DNA of 64,000 nucleotides, from NCBI GenBank assembly GCA_947259225.1, contig CAMYLK010000003.1:62001-126000 (forward strand), written 5' to 3'. Shown here one piece after another: positions 41,870 through 50,764 of this stretch. The translations under genes were made by a program, and so were the position numbers. The DNA comes from an uncultured Desulfobulbaceae bacterium (GTDB lineage: Bacteria > Desulfobacterota > Desulfobulbia > Desulfobulbales > Desulfobulbaceae). Positions within the stretch are counted from its first letter, which is position 1. Each line of letters begins with the position of its first letter. The notes below the pieces were generated by a model. That model was not told the DNA's origin and did not search any database. It saw nothing but the letters and a program-made list of their open reading frames with translations.

Positions 41870-42295
41870 CTACTTCTTTTTCTCGGCTGGTTTTGTAATC
41901 ATCCCAAGGTGCTCAAACCCTGAATCTTTAATAACCTCCATAAGAAAAACAACATCACCATAATCGATTCTTGCGTCGGCCTGGAGATAAATTGGCCGTT
42001 TCTTCTCTTCCTCGCTCATGGAACTCAACTGCTGTTTTAAAAGTGATTCGTTGACCTTGACCTTGCCGAGGAATATATGCCCTTCCTTGTTGAGGGTAAC
42101 CATAAGCGGTTCATCCTTTTGCCGGAGCGCTTTGTCAGTTGTTTGGGGTAGATCAACCTCTATCCCCTGGGTCATCATCGGTGCAGTTACCATGAATATG
42201 ATAAGCAGCACCAGCATGACATCCACAAGCGGTGTCACATTGATCTCAGCTACAAGCCCCCTTCGGCCGCCGCCATTCATAGGCCCCATTGCCAT
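41870..42295 (-). CDS. tolR: TolR/ExbD proton-channel subunit
   Basis: The 141-residue protein has a short cytosolic N-terminus (GGGRRGLVAEINVTPLVDVM), one membrane helix (LVLLIIFMVTAPMMTQG) with the essential channel Asp in PLVDVMLVLLIIF, and a periplasmic domain (PIYLQADARIDYGDVVFLME). NVTPLVDV is the diagnostic ExbD/TolR motif. It lies between tolQ (24 bp upstream) and tolA. Confidence 0.94.
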   Translation of the reverse strand: MAMGPMNGGGRRGLVAEINVTPLVDVMLVLLIIFMVTAPMMTQGIEVDLPQTTDKALRQKDEPLMVTLNKEGHIFLGKVKVNESLLKQQLSSMSEEEKKRPIYLQADARIDYGDVVFLMEVIKDSGFEHLGMITKPAEKKK

Positions 42296-42319
42296 TGTTT
42301 ATGCTCCCTTAAAAAAACC

Positions 42320-43015
42320 CTATGCACGGGTCAGAAAATCACGCTCAATAAGATTGAGGAAGTCGGTTGAAAAATGCTCGATATCGGATTCAACTTCAGC
42401 CAGCTTACTTGAATAAAAATTATAAAAGATTACCGCGGGAATGGCAACAGCCAAACCCGCTGCAGTCGCGACAAGAGCCTCGGATATACCTGGTGCCACA
42501 ACAGCCAGTGAAGCAGAACCGCGCAGACCAATATCATGAAAGGATGTCATGATGCCCCAGACAGTACCAAAGAGTCCTATGAAAGGTGTGGCGCTGCCGG
42601 TTGTGGCCAAAAAGGGCAGAGACCTGCCGAGACGCTGAATCTCCATGATATGCGCTTTACGCATCCCCCGTTTCATATTATCAAGGGTGGCGAGCTGCAT
42701 CTCCAGAGTTTCCCCCTCTCCTTCCCTCTGTTCACGGGCGGAACTTATTTTTTTCAGTTCATGAAAACCGGATACAAAAACAGCCGCTTCAGGACTGTGC
42801 GTGAACTCCCTGGCCGAGTTATAAGCCTCATTCAGTGTTCTGCTCTCCCAGAAATGATCAAGAAAATCGTCGGAATTCTTCCTTACCCTCTTGAAAACGA
42901 GGTATTTCATGATAATGATACTCCAGGAGACGACAGAAAATATCAACAGGGTAATCATAACCCCCTTGACCATCAGGCCGGCATTCATCATCATATGAAC
43001 AAGAGAAATATTCAC
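42320..43015 (-). CDS. tolQ: TolQ/ExbB proton-channel subunit
   Basis: The 231-residue membrane protein has three helices: GVMITLLIFSVVSWSIIIMK, then after a long cytosolic loop GRSLPFLATTGSATPFIGLF-type TM2 and APGISEALVATAAGLAVAIP TM3. TPFIGLFGTVWGIM and the AL.ATA.GL.vAIPA.i.yN motif are diagnostic. It opens the tolQRAB-cpoB operon, transcribed leftward from about 43.1 kb, divergent from the flavoprotein gene. Confidence 0.95.
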   Translation of the reverse strand: MNISLVHMMMNAGLMVKGVMITLLIFSVVSWSIIIMKYLVFKRVRKNSDDFLDHFWESRTLNEAYNSAREFTHSPEAAVFVSGFHELKKISSAREQREGEGETLEMQLATLDNMKRGMRKAHIMEIQRLGRSLPFLATTGSATPFIGLFGTVWGIMTSFHDIGLRGSASLAVVAPGISEALVATAAGLAVAIPAVIFYNFYSSKLAEVESDIEHFSTDFLNLIERDFLTRA

Positions 43016-43289
43016 AGCAGCTGTTCCTTTTCTAGTGACTCAACGTGGGTTTTCCCGGAATTAGATTTTTCAGATTACATCGAATATCAGGCGGCTTGCC
43101 GACGTGTTCTCGTCAATTTTCGCATAAAGATATTATACTAACTGATAATAATAATTCTGTCGACCTTGTTATGAAGATAGTGTACAAAAATCGCAAAGGA
43201 TTTAACATATGAACATTCTGCATGATCATTCATTATAATTGCTTAATATTTATGAATTTTCTATTTTATCGACAAAAGGAGAACCGAAG

Positions 43290-44210
43290 ATGACAAACCA
43301 GGTTTACGATGTCGTCATAATAGGCGCCGGCCCGGCCGGTATCCAGGCAGCAATTCATGCATCAAGGAAAAAAACTGATGTTCTCATCCTGGGACGAATT
43401 GAAAACAGTGCTCTTTACTGGGCGCATGTAGAAAACTACGCCTGTGTAGAGGGAGTTCAGGAGGGCAAGGATCTTCTGGCAACCGGACACCGGCAATTAC
43501 TGAAGTTCGGTGCCCGGGCATCTGAAGAGGATGTTCTGAAAATATCCCAGACCGACAACCTCTTTCATCTTGAACTCGAATCAGGAAATCACGTGACGGC
43601 CAGGACAATAATCTTCGCCACGGGCGTTTCCAAGAAAAAGCTTTCCGTTCCCGGTGAAAAAGAGCTTGCAGGTCGCGGAGTAAGCTACTGTGTCGACTGC
43701 GATGCCAACTTTTACAGAGGTGCCACTGTGGCTGTAGTCGGAGACAGAAGCGCAGCGGTTGACGGTGCCCTGACCCTGCTTGGCTATGCTGACAAAGTCT
43801 ATCTGGTGGCAAAGCAGCTGGACGTGTCACAGGAACTGTTAAAGAGACTTGAACAAAGCAGTGTTGAAGTCTTGCTAGAAAACTCGGTCAAGGCCATTGA
43901 AGGAGAAAATGCGGTCACTTCCATTCTTCTGGAAAACGGCGAGACCGTCCCCATTGAAGGCATCTTCATCGAACTGGGTTCCAAAGGTGCTATGGAACTT
44001 GCTACGCTGATTGGCGTTGAGCTGGATACCGAGCATTTCAAATATATAAATACCAGCCGTAAACAGGAAACAAATATTCCCGGTATTTATGCCGCCGGTG
44101 ATATTGTCGGTCCTCCCTACCAGATGGCAAAGGCAGTCGGAGAAGGCTGTGTCGCAGGAATGGAAGCGGCTACTTTTGCCCGGCGGCTGAAAAAAGAGGA
44201 GACCGTCTGA
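43290..44210 (+). CDS. Thioredoxin reductase-like FAD/NAD(P) oxidoreductase
   Basis: The 306-residue protein starts at ATG 43290, 10 bases after AAAGGAG; a longer frame from 43239 has no ribosome binding site. FAD-binding DVVIIGAGPAGIQAAIHASR, GVSKKKLSVPGE, the redox CVDCD (C-x-x-C), NAD(P) motif VAVVGDRSAAVDGALTL and GIYAAGDIVGPPYQMAKAVGEG fit the TrxB class. In the NAD(P) motif the usual GGGdSA is GDRSA, so nucleotide preference may differ. The His-Arg-Arg NADPH triad is not obvious. It is 28 bp before hypF and may serve another redox partner than thioredoxin. Confidence 0.87.
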   Translation: MTNQVYDVVIIGAGPAGIQAAIHASRKKTDVLILGRIENSALYWAHVENYACVEGVQEGKDLLATGHRQLLKFGARASEEDVLKISQTDNLFHLELESGNHVTARTIIFATGVSKKKLSVPGEKELAGRGVSYCVDCDANFYRGATVAVVGDRSAAVDGALTLLGYADKVYLVAKQLDVSQELLKRLEQSSVEVLLENSVKAIEGENAVTSILLENGETVPIEGIFIELGSKGAMELATLIGVELDTEHFKYINTSRKQETNIPGIYAAGDIVGPPYQMAKAVGEGCVAGMEAATFARRLKKEETV

Positions 44211-44238
44211 AAACACACCGCTCAACCTCTCATTTCTC

Positions 44239-46572
44239 ATGAGCAGACAGGCAACGGAAATTCGGGTAAACGGGATTGTCCAGGGAGTCGGATTCCGTCC
44301 TTTTGTATACAGACTCGCGGACAGGTATGGCCTTGAAGGATATATAACCAACAGCAGCCATGGCGTTGTCATCAGGGTTGCCGGAGACAAAAAGGGTATC
44401 GCTTCCCTGATACATTCGCTGCAAAACGACCCCCCGCCACTGGCACATATTGTCTCCCTTGAAGAGCAGGAATCAAATCTCCCTGAAGCCACCGCCGGTT
44501 TTTCTATACTTGAGAGTGAATCAGGCTTGGAAAGCACCACCCACGTCTCACCCGACATGGCTACCTGTAAAGACTGTCTGCAGGAAATCTTTGACACCTC
44601 GGATCGACGGTACCGGTATCCTTTCACCAACTGCACAAATTGCGGTCCCCGTTATACCATAATCCAATCTCTGCCATATGATCGTCCGCGCACAACCATG
44701 CATTGTTTTACAATGTGCTCCGAATGTCTCGCGGAATATAGGAATCCAGCCGACAGGCGTTTTCATGCCCAGCCCAATGCCTGCAGCAAATGCGGGCCTC
44801 AACTTGACTGGTATGATAATGAAGGGAACCGGATTCGTTGTGAAGACCCGCTGTCAAGGGCTGCAAGCAGCCTGAAAAAAGGTGCGATTATCGGAATCAA
44901 GGGTCTCGGGGGATTTCATCTGGCAGTAAACGCCTTTTCTGCTGATAGTGTTGCGATACTCAGGCAGCGTAAAAAGAGGCCCTTAAAGCCTCTTGCTGTT
45001 ATGGCAAGAGATCTAGAAATTGTGAAGAAGCTGTGCTTCACTGATGCAGCAGATGAAAAACAAATTACATTTCATACTTACCCAATCGTTCTCCTGAAAA
45101 AAAAGCCGGCAGCAGGCCTGGCTGACAACCTTGCCCCGCAAATTGATGAGCTGGGAGTCATGCTGCCCTACACACCCCTGCACCATCTGCTTTTCAGGCA
45201 ACCCGAGTCACCCGAATGTCTGGTTATGACAAGCGGCAATGCTGCTGGAGAACCTTTATGCAAGGATAATGATGAAGCAATGAAACGGCTGTCAACTTTT
45301 TGTGACGGTTTTCTGATGCACAACAGGGATATTCATACCAGGGTGGATGACTCTGTTATCCGCATCATAGCCAACCAGCCCAGGTTACTTCGCAGGTCTA
45401 GGGGGTACGCACCTGCCCCGGTTCTGCTTAAAGCCGACTTGCCCCCCATACTGGCTGTAGGAGCGGAATTAAAAAACTGTTTCTGTCTTGCAAGGAACAA
45501 CGACGCGTTTATGAGCCAGCATATCGGAAATCTGAATAACATCTCCAACCTCGATTTTTTTGAACAGACCTACGAGCGGCTCAGAACACTCCTTGAAATT
45601 GAACCGCAATATGTTGCGGCCGACCTGCATCCTGACTACCTGAGCACCAGATTCGCCCTGGAACTTGACCTGCCTGTAGTCAGGATCCAGCATCACTGGG
45701 CTCATGCAGCCTCTGTTATGGCTGAACACGGTTTGCATGAAACACTTGCCATCATCCTTGATGGCACGGGATTCGGCCCTGATAAAACCATATGGGGCGG
45801 TGAAATCCTTCACTGCACATTGCATGAGTATAAACGGCTTGGAAGGCTCCTCCCTCTGCACCTTCCAGGAGGAGACATGGCAGCCAAGCAGCCGTGGCGG
45901 ATGGCACTGGCCGCCCTGCACGCATCAGGCATTACAGATAACAGGGCCTTAGCCAACCTTGAAGGTATCCGCGCTGATGACAGGGAATTTATACAGGATA
46001 TGGTGACCAAAGATATAAACGCCCCTCTGACCTCAAGCTGCGGGCGACTTTTTGACGCGGTCTCGTCCCTTCTCGGAATCTGCCACCTTAATACCTTTGA
46101 GGGGCAGGCAGCCATGGAGCTGGAGTCCCTGGCCGCGAAATCCCTCGGCCATAATTCTCTGACAGACAGCAACTCATTTGCTGAACTCAACAATTTGAAA
46201 CTTTTTCAGAACAGGGATGGACTGCATGAAGTTTCTTCAGGGTTTTGCATCCAATATATTGTTGAAAGATTGATTAACAAAAATAGTATGGCCTCGGGAG
46301 AGCTTGCGCTGTTCTTGCATGAATTTCTTGTGTCAAGCTTTGGAAATATGCTACTGTACCTCAGTGAACAGACCGGAATTAATTCCATCGTTATGAGCGG
46401 AGGCAGTGCCCAGAACCGTATTCTTGTTGAAGGTTTCCTTGATTTCTTTTCCAAAACCCATCTCAAGCTTTTTACCAACATACAAGTTCCGGCCAATGAC
46501 GGCGGGCTTGCCCTTGGTCAAGCAGTTATAGGAGGTACACATGTGTCTGGCGATTCCCATGCGGGTCAATGA
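44239..46572 (+). CDS. hypF: Hydrogenase maturation carbamoyltransferase HypF
   Basis: HypF makes the carbamoyl-AMP used to build the CN ligands of the [NiFe] centre. The 777-residue protein has an N-terminal acylphosphatase domain (VNGIVQGVGFRPFVYRLADR), two zinc fingers (CKDCLQEIF, NCTNCGPRYT; CSECLAEY, ACSKCGPQ), a YrdC-like domain (GIIGIKGLGGFHLAVNA-type segment) and a Kae1-like C-terminal domain (VQHHWAHAASVMAEHGL-type, IVMSGGSAQNRIL). Length is normal. Its 3' end overlaps hypC by 32 bp. Confidence 0.96.
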   Translation: MSRQATEIRVNGIVQGVGFRPFVYRLADRYGLEGYITNSSHGVVIRVAGDKKGIASLIHSLQNDPPPLAHIVSLEEQESNLPEATAGFSILESESGLESTTHVSPDMATCKDCLQEIFDTSDRRYRYPFTNCTNCGPRYTIIQSLPYDRPRTTMHCFTMCSECLAEYRNPADRRFHAQPNACSKCGPQLDWYDNEGNRIRCEDPLSRAASSLKKGAIIGIKGLGGFHLAVNAFSADSVAILRQRKKRPLKPLAVMARDLEIVKKLCFTDAADEKQITFHTYPIVLLKKKPAAGLADNLAPQIDELGVMLPYTPLHHLLFRQPESPECLVMTSGNAAGEPLCKDNDEAMKRLSTFCDGFLMHNRDIHTRVDDSVIRIIANQPRLLRRSRGYAPAPVLLKADLPPILAVGAELKNCFCLARNNDAFMSQHIGNLNNISNLDFFEQTYERLRTLLEIEPQYVAADLHPDYLSTRFALELDLPVVRIQHHWAHAASVMAEHGLHETLAIILDGTGFGPDKTIWGGEILHCTLHEYKRLGRLLPLHLPGGDMAAKQPWRMALAALHASGITDNRALANLEGIRADDREFIQDMVTKDINAPLTSSCGRLFDAVSSLLGICHLNTFEGQAAMELESLAAKSLGHNSLTDSNSFAELNNLKLFQNRDGLHEVSSGFCIQYIVERLINKNSMASGELALFLHEFLVSSFGNMLLYLSEQTGINSIVMSGGSAQNRILVEGFLDFFSKTHLKLFTNIQVPANDGGLALGQAVIGGTHVSGDSHAGQ

Positions 46573-46801
46573 AGTACACGGTGAACAGGGAGATCCTCTC
46601 TCTTTTCCTGTTGCAGTAGTGGAAGAGGGAGGATTGCGGAAAGATGTCCGGCTTGATATTGTTGACCGCTGGCCGGAAGTAGGTGATTATATTATTGTTC
46701 ATGCCGGTTATGCCATTCATACCCTTGATGCTGCTGAAGCAGAGACCAACCTCAAACTCATGAGAGAGATGGCTGAGCATGTTGACCGAGAAAATATCTG
46801 A
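46541..46801 (+). CDS. hypC: Hydrogenase assembly chaperone HypC
   Basis: The 86-residue protein starts MCLAIPMRV; Cys2 holds the Fe(CN)2CO moiety together with HypD. VGDYIIVHAGYAIHTLDAAEA is the conserved second half. AGGAGG lies 6 bases before the ATG, inside hypF. It overlaps hypD by 23 bp. Confidence 0.96.
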   Translation: MCLAIPMRVNEVHGEQGDPLSFPVAVVEEGGLRKDVRLDIVDRWPEVGDYIIVHAGYAIHTLDAAEAETNLKLMREMAEHVDRENI

Positions 46802-47873
46802 AGGTTTCCGCGACGGCGAACTTGCTGAAAAACTCACCCGACGCATTCATAAACAGGTCGATAGACCAATGCGGATAATGGAGGTATGCGGAACACACAC
46901 CATGGCCATTTTTAAACATGGTATCCGCACCCTGCTGCCGGAGAAAGTAAAGCTGATATCCGGTCCGGGTTGCCCGGTCTGCGTGACCAGTGCAGGTGAT
47001 ATTGACCAGATAATTGAACTGGCTGAGTCACAGGACATTACCATAACTACTTTTGGTGACCTGCTCAGGGTTCCCGGCAGCAAAGGAAAAAATCTGGCTA
47101 CAGCAAGAGCGGAAGGTGCAAAAGTAGAAATTGTGTATTCCCCGACCGATGCACTGAAAATTGCCCAGTCAACCGACAAACCGGTTGTATTTCCTGCCAT
47201 CGGCTTTGAAACTACGATTCCTGTCATTGCAGCAACCATTGTTGAAGCACGTAGAAGAGAAATAAACAACTTCATGCTCCTGGTTTCTCACAAAGTCGTG
47301 CCCCCTGCCCTTGATGCCCTTCTTGGAGATCCTGAACTGGCGCTCGACGGTTTACTCTGCCCGGGTCATGTCAGTGCCATCATCGGAGAAAAGGCCTATG
47401 AGCCTTATCCTGAGAAATACAATGTTCCCTGCGTCATTGCCGGGTTTGAACCCCTCGATATCCTCAGCTCTATTTTAATGCTCGCCAACCAGATACGTGA
47501 CGACAAAGCCACGGTTGAAAACAGTTACAACCGGGTTGTCAGCAAAGAAGGCAACCCCCGGGCAAGAGAAATGATAGAAATGGCTTTTGAACCCTGTGAT
47601 GCCATTTGGCGAGGACTTGGTGAAATACCAAACAGCGGACTCAAACTTCGGCCCGAATTCATAAAACACGATGCAGCCCGTTTTTTCGGGTTGAGCTCTG
47701 AATTTGTTCCGGAACCCAAAGGATGCCGTTGCGGGGAAATCCTGACCGGCAAGGTCATCCCTCCGGAATGTCCGCTATTCAATACTCGTTGCACTCCAAT
47801 AAATCCGGTAGGCCCATGCATGGTTTCCAGTGAAGGCACATGTGCCGCCTTCAGTAAATACGGTGATCTTTAA
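46779..47873 (+). CDS. hypD: Hydrogenase Fe-cyanide assembly scaffold HypD
   Basis: The 364-residue protein carries the family's three regions: MEVCGTHTMAIFKHGIRTLL with the key Cys, ISGPGCPVCVTSAGDID, and FPAIGFETT with the C-terminal 4Fe-4S segment (GCRCGEILTGKVIPPECPLF, CTPINPVGPCMVSSEGTCAA). HypD and HypC assemble the Fe(CN)2CO group. Translation is coupled to hypC. Confidence 0.96.
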   Translation: MLTEKISEGFRDGELAEKLTRRIHKQVDRPMRIMEVCGTHTMAIFKHGIRTLLPEKVKLISGPGCPVCVTSAGDIDQIIELAESQDITITTFGDLLRVPGSKGKNLATARAEGAKVEIVYSPTDALKIAQSTDKPVVFPAIGFETTIPVIAATIVEARRREINNFMLLVSHKVVPPALDALLGDPELALDGLLCPGHVSAIIGEKAYEPYPEKYNVPCVIAGFEPLDILSSILMLANQIRDDKATVENSYNRVVSKEGNPRAREMIEMAFEPCDAIWRGLGEIPNSGLKLRPEFIKHDAARFFGLSSEFVPEPKGCRCGEILTGKVIPPECPLFNTRCTPINPVGPCMVSSEGTCAAFSKYGDL

Positions 47874-47984
47874 CAAAGCATATGATTATGAACCCTGTGA
47901 TCGGTTACGGTGAGCCTGAATCCGTGACGAAAAAGCATGGTAATGATGAATAATTGTTAAATGCTCGATGATTCAGGAGGATAT

Positions 47985-49007
47985 ATGAACGAAAAACGGG
48001 TACTTCTCGATCACGGTAGCGGAGGAGTTGCCAGCCGTGATCTTATAGAAAATATCTTCCTCCCCAGGCTGAACAATCCCATTCTGGCTCAGTTTGAAGA
48101 CAGCGCAATAATTCAAGCCGGAAGCGCCAGACTTGCCTTTACTACGGACAGCTATGTGGTCGACCCCATTTTTTTCCCCGGAGGTGATATCGGCAAACTA
48201 GCGGTCCACGGTACTATAAACGATCTCGCCATGCAGGGAGCTTCTCCAGTCGGCTTGAGCCTTTCCATTATCCTTGAGGAGGGGTTTACGCTGGCAGATC
48301 TCGAGAGAGTTGCCGACTCCATTGGCATTGCATCACAGGATAGTGGCATTCCGGTAGTGACCGGCGACACCAAAGTCGTGCCCAGAGGTAAAGCTGACAA
48401 AATTTTTATTACCACATCAGGAATCGGGATCGTACCGGATTCACTGTCACTAGGCTCCGGGCACGCTAAACCCGGGGATGTAGTTCTAGTTTCAGGATAC
48501 ATGGGTGATCATGGTGTGACCATCATGGCTGCCCGGTCGGGGCTTGCCATCAAGAGTTCCATTCAAAGTGACTCGGCTCCCCTTCACAGGTTAGTCGCGG
48601 CACTCCTTGAGCAGGTTCCGGATGGTATCAGGTGCTTTCGGGATCCGACACGTGGTGGGGTGGCAACCGTTCTTTCTGAGATTGCTGAAAAATCCCATGT
48701 TCAAATCGAGATCAATGAAGAAAAAATACCTGTCAGGCCTGGTGTAGACACCGCTTGTGAGATGCTGGGCCTCGACCCCCTCTACCTGGCCAATGAAGGG
48801 AAGTGCATAATCATAGCGGATCAAAAGGTGGCAGGCACCCTTCTCTCAACCATGCGCCAGCACCCTGAGGGTCAATCCGGGGAGATCATTGGAAGCGTTA
48901 TTTCCCTACCCCCGGGTCGCAACGGACGGGTTGTCATGAAAACCGCGGTCGGCGGCACCAGAATCATCGGCCCACTCAGCGGTGAACCACTCCCCCGTAT
49001 CTGCTAA
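47985..49007 (+). CDS. hypE: Hydrogenase maturation dehydratase HypE
   Basis: HypE dehydrates the carbamoylated C-terminal Cys to a thiocyanate that supplies the CN ligands. ATG 47985 is chosen because AGGAGG is 5 bases before it and MNEKRVLLDHGSGGVASRDL is the family start. ATP-binding motifs LAFTTDSYVVDPIFFPGGDI, GTINDLAMQGA, VTGDTKVVPRG and FRDPTRGGVAT follow. The protein ends LPRIC, with the essential terminal Cys. Confidence 0.96.
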   Translation: MNEKRVLLDHGSGGVASRDLIENIFLPRLNNPILAQFEDSAIIQAGSARLAFTTDSYVVDPIFFPGGDIGKLAVHGTINDLAMQGASPVGLSLSIILEEGFTLADLERVADSIGIASQDSGIPVVTGDTKVVPRGKADKIFITTSGIGIVPDSLSLGSGHAKPGDVVLVSGYMGDHGVTIMAARSGLAIKSSIQSDSAPLHRLVAALLEQVPDGIRCFRDPTRGGVATVLSEIAEKSHVQIEINEEKIPVRPGVDTACEMLGLDPLYLANEGKCIIIADQKVAGTLLSTMRQHPEGQSGEIIGSVISLPPGRNGRVVMKTAVGGTRIIGPLSGEPLPRIC

Positions 49008-49649
49008 TTCATCTCAATAAACACCTCGGAAGACCTGCTGATTCATACCACAGCGTTACCTCTTGTTTTACATATACTAAAAAAAAGGGGCTGTGTGGAA
49101 AAAAAAATTGACTTACACTCTTTTAGCCAATAGGATTAAAATGTAAGAATAAAAGGAATTCTCATCCATTTAGACCATCTTTTATTGAGATTTTTTATTA
49201 CTGGAGATCGAAGTGCTGTTTTCTGCTAAATCACTTGGTCCATACAATTCCAGAACGTTCTTAAATCATAGTTCACTTCATGAGATTATTTCATTTATAT
49301 TCGTACTTCGCTCACCCTGTGTTGTTTTTGGCGAGATTCAGCAATCGCTTTGGCAGGCAGTGCCTTATAAAAGAGCTTCTGAAAGAATCCGGAGCACAGC
49401 TGACTATTTTGGGGAATAAGTTTTTATTGCAATTTTACACTAAACTATTATCTACCACTTAGTGGCATTATATGCTTGTTTACATCAGGAATGATATCTG
49501 AATAATCGACGAACACCAAAACCAGGATATTTTGATTTTCACTTTTGCCCAGAGTTTTACTGGAGCAAATTGTAATTAACGCGCTCTGTATATAAGCAGG
49601 GGCATTGACTGATAACCCAAAATCCTTTTGCAGGAAAAAGGAGGGAAGC
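49008..49649. other. AT-rich intergenic region upstream of the hydrogenase genes
   Basis: About 640 bp lie between hypE and the hydrogenase small subunit. Small frames occur on both strands but have no ribosome binding sites or recognisable motifs. I searched for a -24/-12 sigma-54 site (GG-N10-GC) and found no correctly spaced match; TGGCATTATATGC near 49463 is two bases short. The hydrogenase promoter probably lies here but I cannot place it. Confidence 0.5.
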
Positions 49650-50747
49650 ATGTCACGTCATGATTTTGGCAAGGAAGTAGATGTAAAGGTCAATCGCCGG
49701 ACCTTTATAAAAGGTTGTACTATGGCGGCAGCGGCAATGGGGCTGTCTGAAACCATGGTACCCAAAATGGTCGAAGCTGCAGCTTCGGACCAGAGGCCTC
49801 CGGTAGTCTGGCTGCATTTCCAGGAGTGCACCGGTTGTACAGAGAGTCTCCTCAGGGGCTCACACCCGGACATTGCCAGGCTTATCCTGGATATCATTTC
49901 ACTGGACTACCACGAAACTGTCATGGCAGCGGCCGGTCACCAGGCAGAAAAATCCCTCCATGACACAATCAACAAGTACCAGGGTAAGTTTATCTGCGTT
50001 GTTGAAGGGGGGATCCCCACCAAGGACGGCGGTATTTACTGCAAAATAGCTGGCAAAACAGCCATGGATATCCTGGCCGAGGTCGCCCCGAAGGCCGCTG
50101 CAATTATTGCGATCGGATCCTGTGCGTCATTTGGCGGTATTCAGGCTGCCGATCCCAATCCAACCGGAGCCGTGGGAGTGAAGGATCTGGTCAAAGGAAC
50201 GCCGATAATAAATGTCCCTGGTTGTCCGCCAAACCCGATCTGCTTCCTGGGAACGGTCCTGCATTACCTCACCTTTGGGCGCCTGCCGAGAACTGATCAG
50301 TTGGGTCGACCGCTTTTTGCCTACGGCCGAAAAACACATGATCAGTGTGAGCGCCGTGCACATTTTGATGAAGGTCGTTTTGCACAACAGTTCGGCGATA
50401 AAGGCCACCTGGAAGGCTACTGCCTCTACAAGGTCGGCTGCAAGGGTCCCGGAACCTTTTCCAACTGCCCTGCTGTTCGTTTCAACGATGTCGGAACCTG
50501 GCCCGTTAGTGTCGGGCATGGTTGTATCGGGTGTACCGAGCCCGCATTCTGGGATACCATGAGCCCATTTTATGAGCGACTGCCCGGGGTTAACATTCCA
50601 GGCGGTGATGGTATTGTAAAAGAAGCCGGTTCTGCCGGTAAAAAGATCCTTGGCGTCACTGCAGCCGCAGTAGGTATACATGCCGCGGTAGGTATCGGCA
50701 AACGGATTATCGGCGGCAAAGACAGTACACCTGAAGACCAGGAATAA
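49650..50747 (+). CDS. Periplasmic [NiFe] hydrogenase, small subunit
   Basis: The 365-residue protein starts at ATG 49650 after AAAGGAGG. A Tat signal (VNRRTFIKGCTMAAAAMGL) exports the folded heterodimer. VVWLHFQECTGCTESLLRG holds the proximal cluster, GSCASFGGIQAADPNPTGA the next ligand, and the C-terminal VGCKGPGTFSNCPAVRF and GHGCIGCTEPAFWDTMSPF the medial and distal clusters. A hydrophobic tail (ILGVTAAAVGIHAAVGIGKR) may anchor it to the membrane near the b-type cytochrome. It resembles group 1 uptake hydrogenases. Confidence 0.94.
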   Translation: MSRHDFGKEVDVKVNRRTFIKGCTMAAAAMGLSETMVPKMVEAAASDQRPPVVWLHFQECTGCTESLLRGSHPDIARLILDIISLDYHETVMAAAGHQAEKSLHDTINKYQGKFICVVEGGIPTKDGGIYCKIAGKTAMDILAEVAPKAAAIIAIGSCASFGGIQAADPNPTGAVGVKDLVKGTPIINVPGCPPNPICFLGTVLHYLTFGRLPRTDQLGRPLFAYGRKTHDQCERRAHFDEGRFAQQFGDKGHLEGYCLYKVGCKGPGTFSNCPAVRFNDVGTWPVSVGHGCIGCTEPAFWDTMSPFYERLPGVNIPGGDGIVKEAGSAGKKILGVTAAAVGIHAAVGIGKRIIGGKDSTPEDQE

Positions 50748-50764
50748 CCTGAGGGAGGACACTC

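Noticed and set aside
49460-49480. Sigma-54 (-24/-12) promoter for the hydrogenase operon
   Set aside because: TGGCATTATATGC has GG and GC separated by 8 bases in place of the required 10.
49008-49649. Possible small genes or an IS remnant upstream of the hydrogenase
   Set aside because: Frames of 60-68 codons exist on both strands but overlap, lack ribosome binding sites and show no transposase motif; no terminal inverted repeats or target duplications were found.
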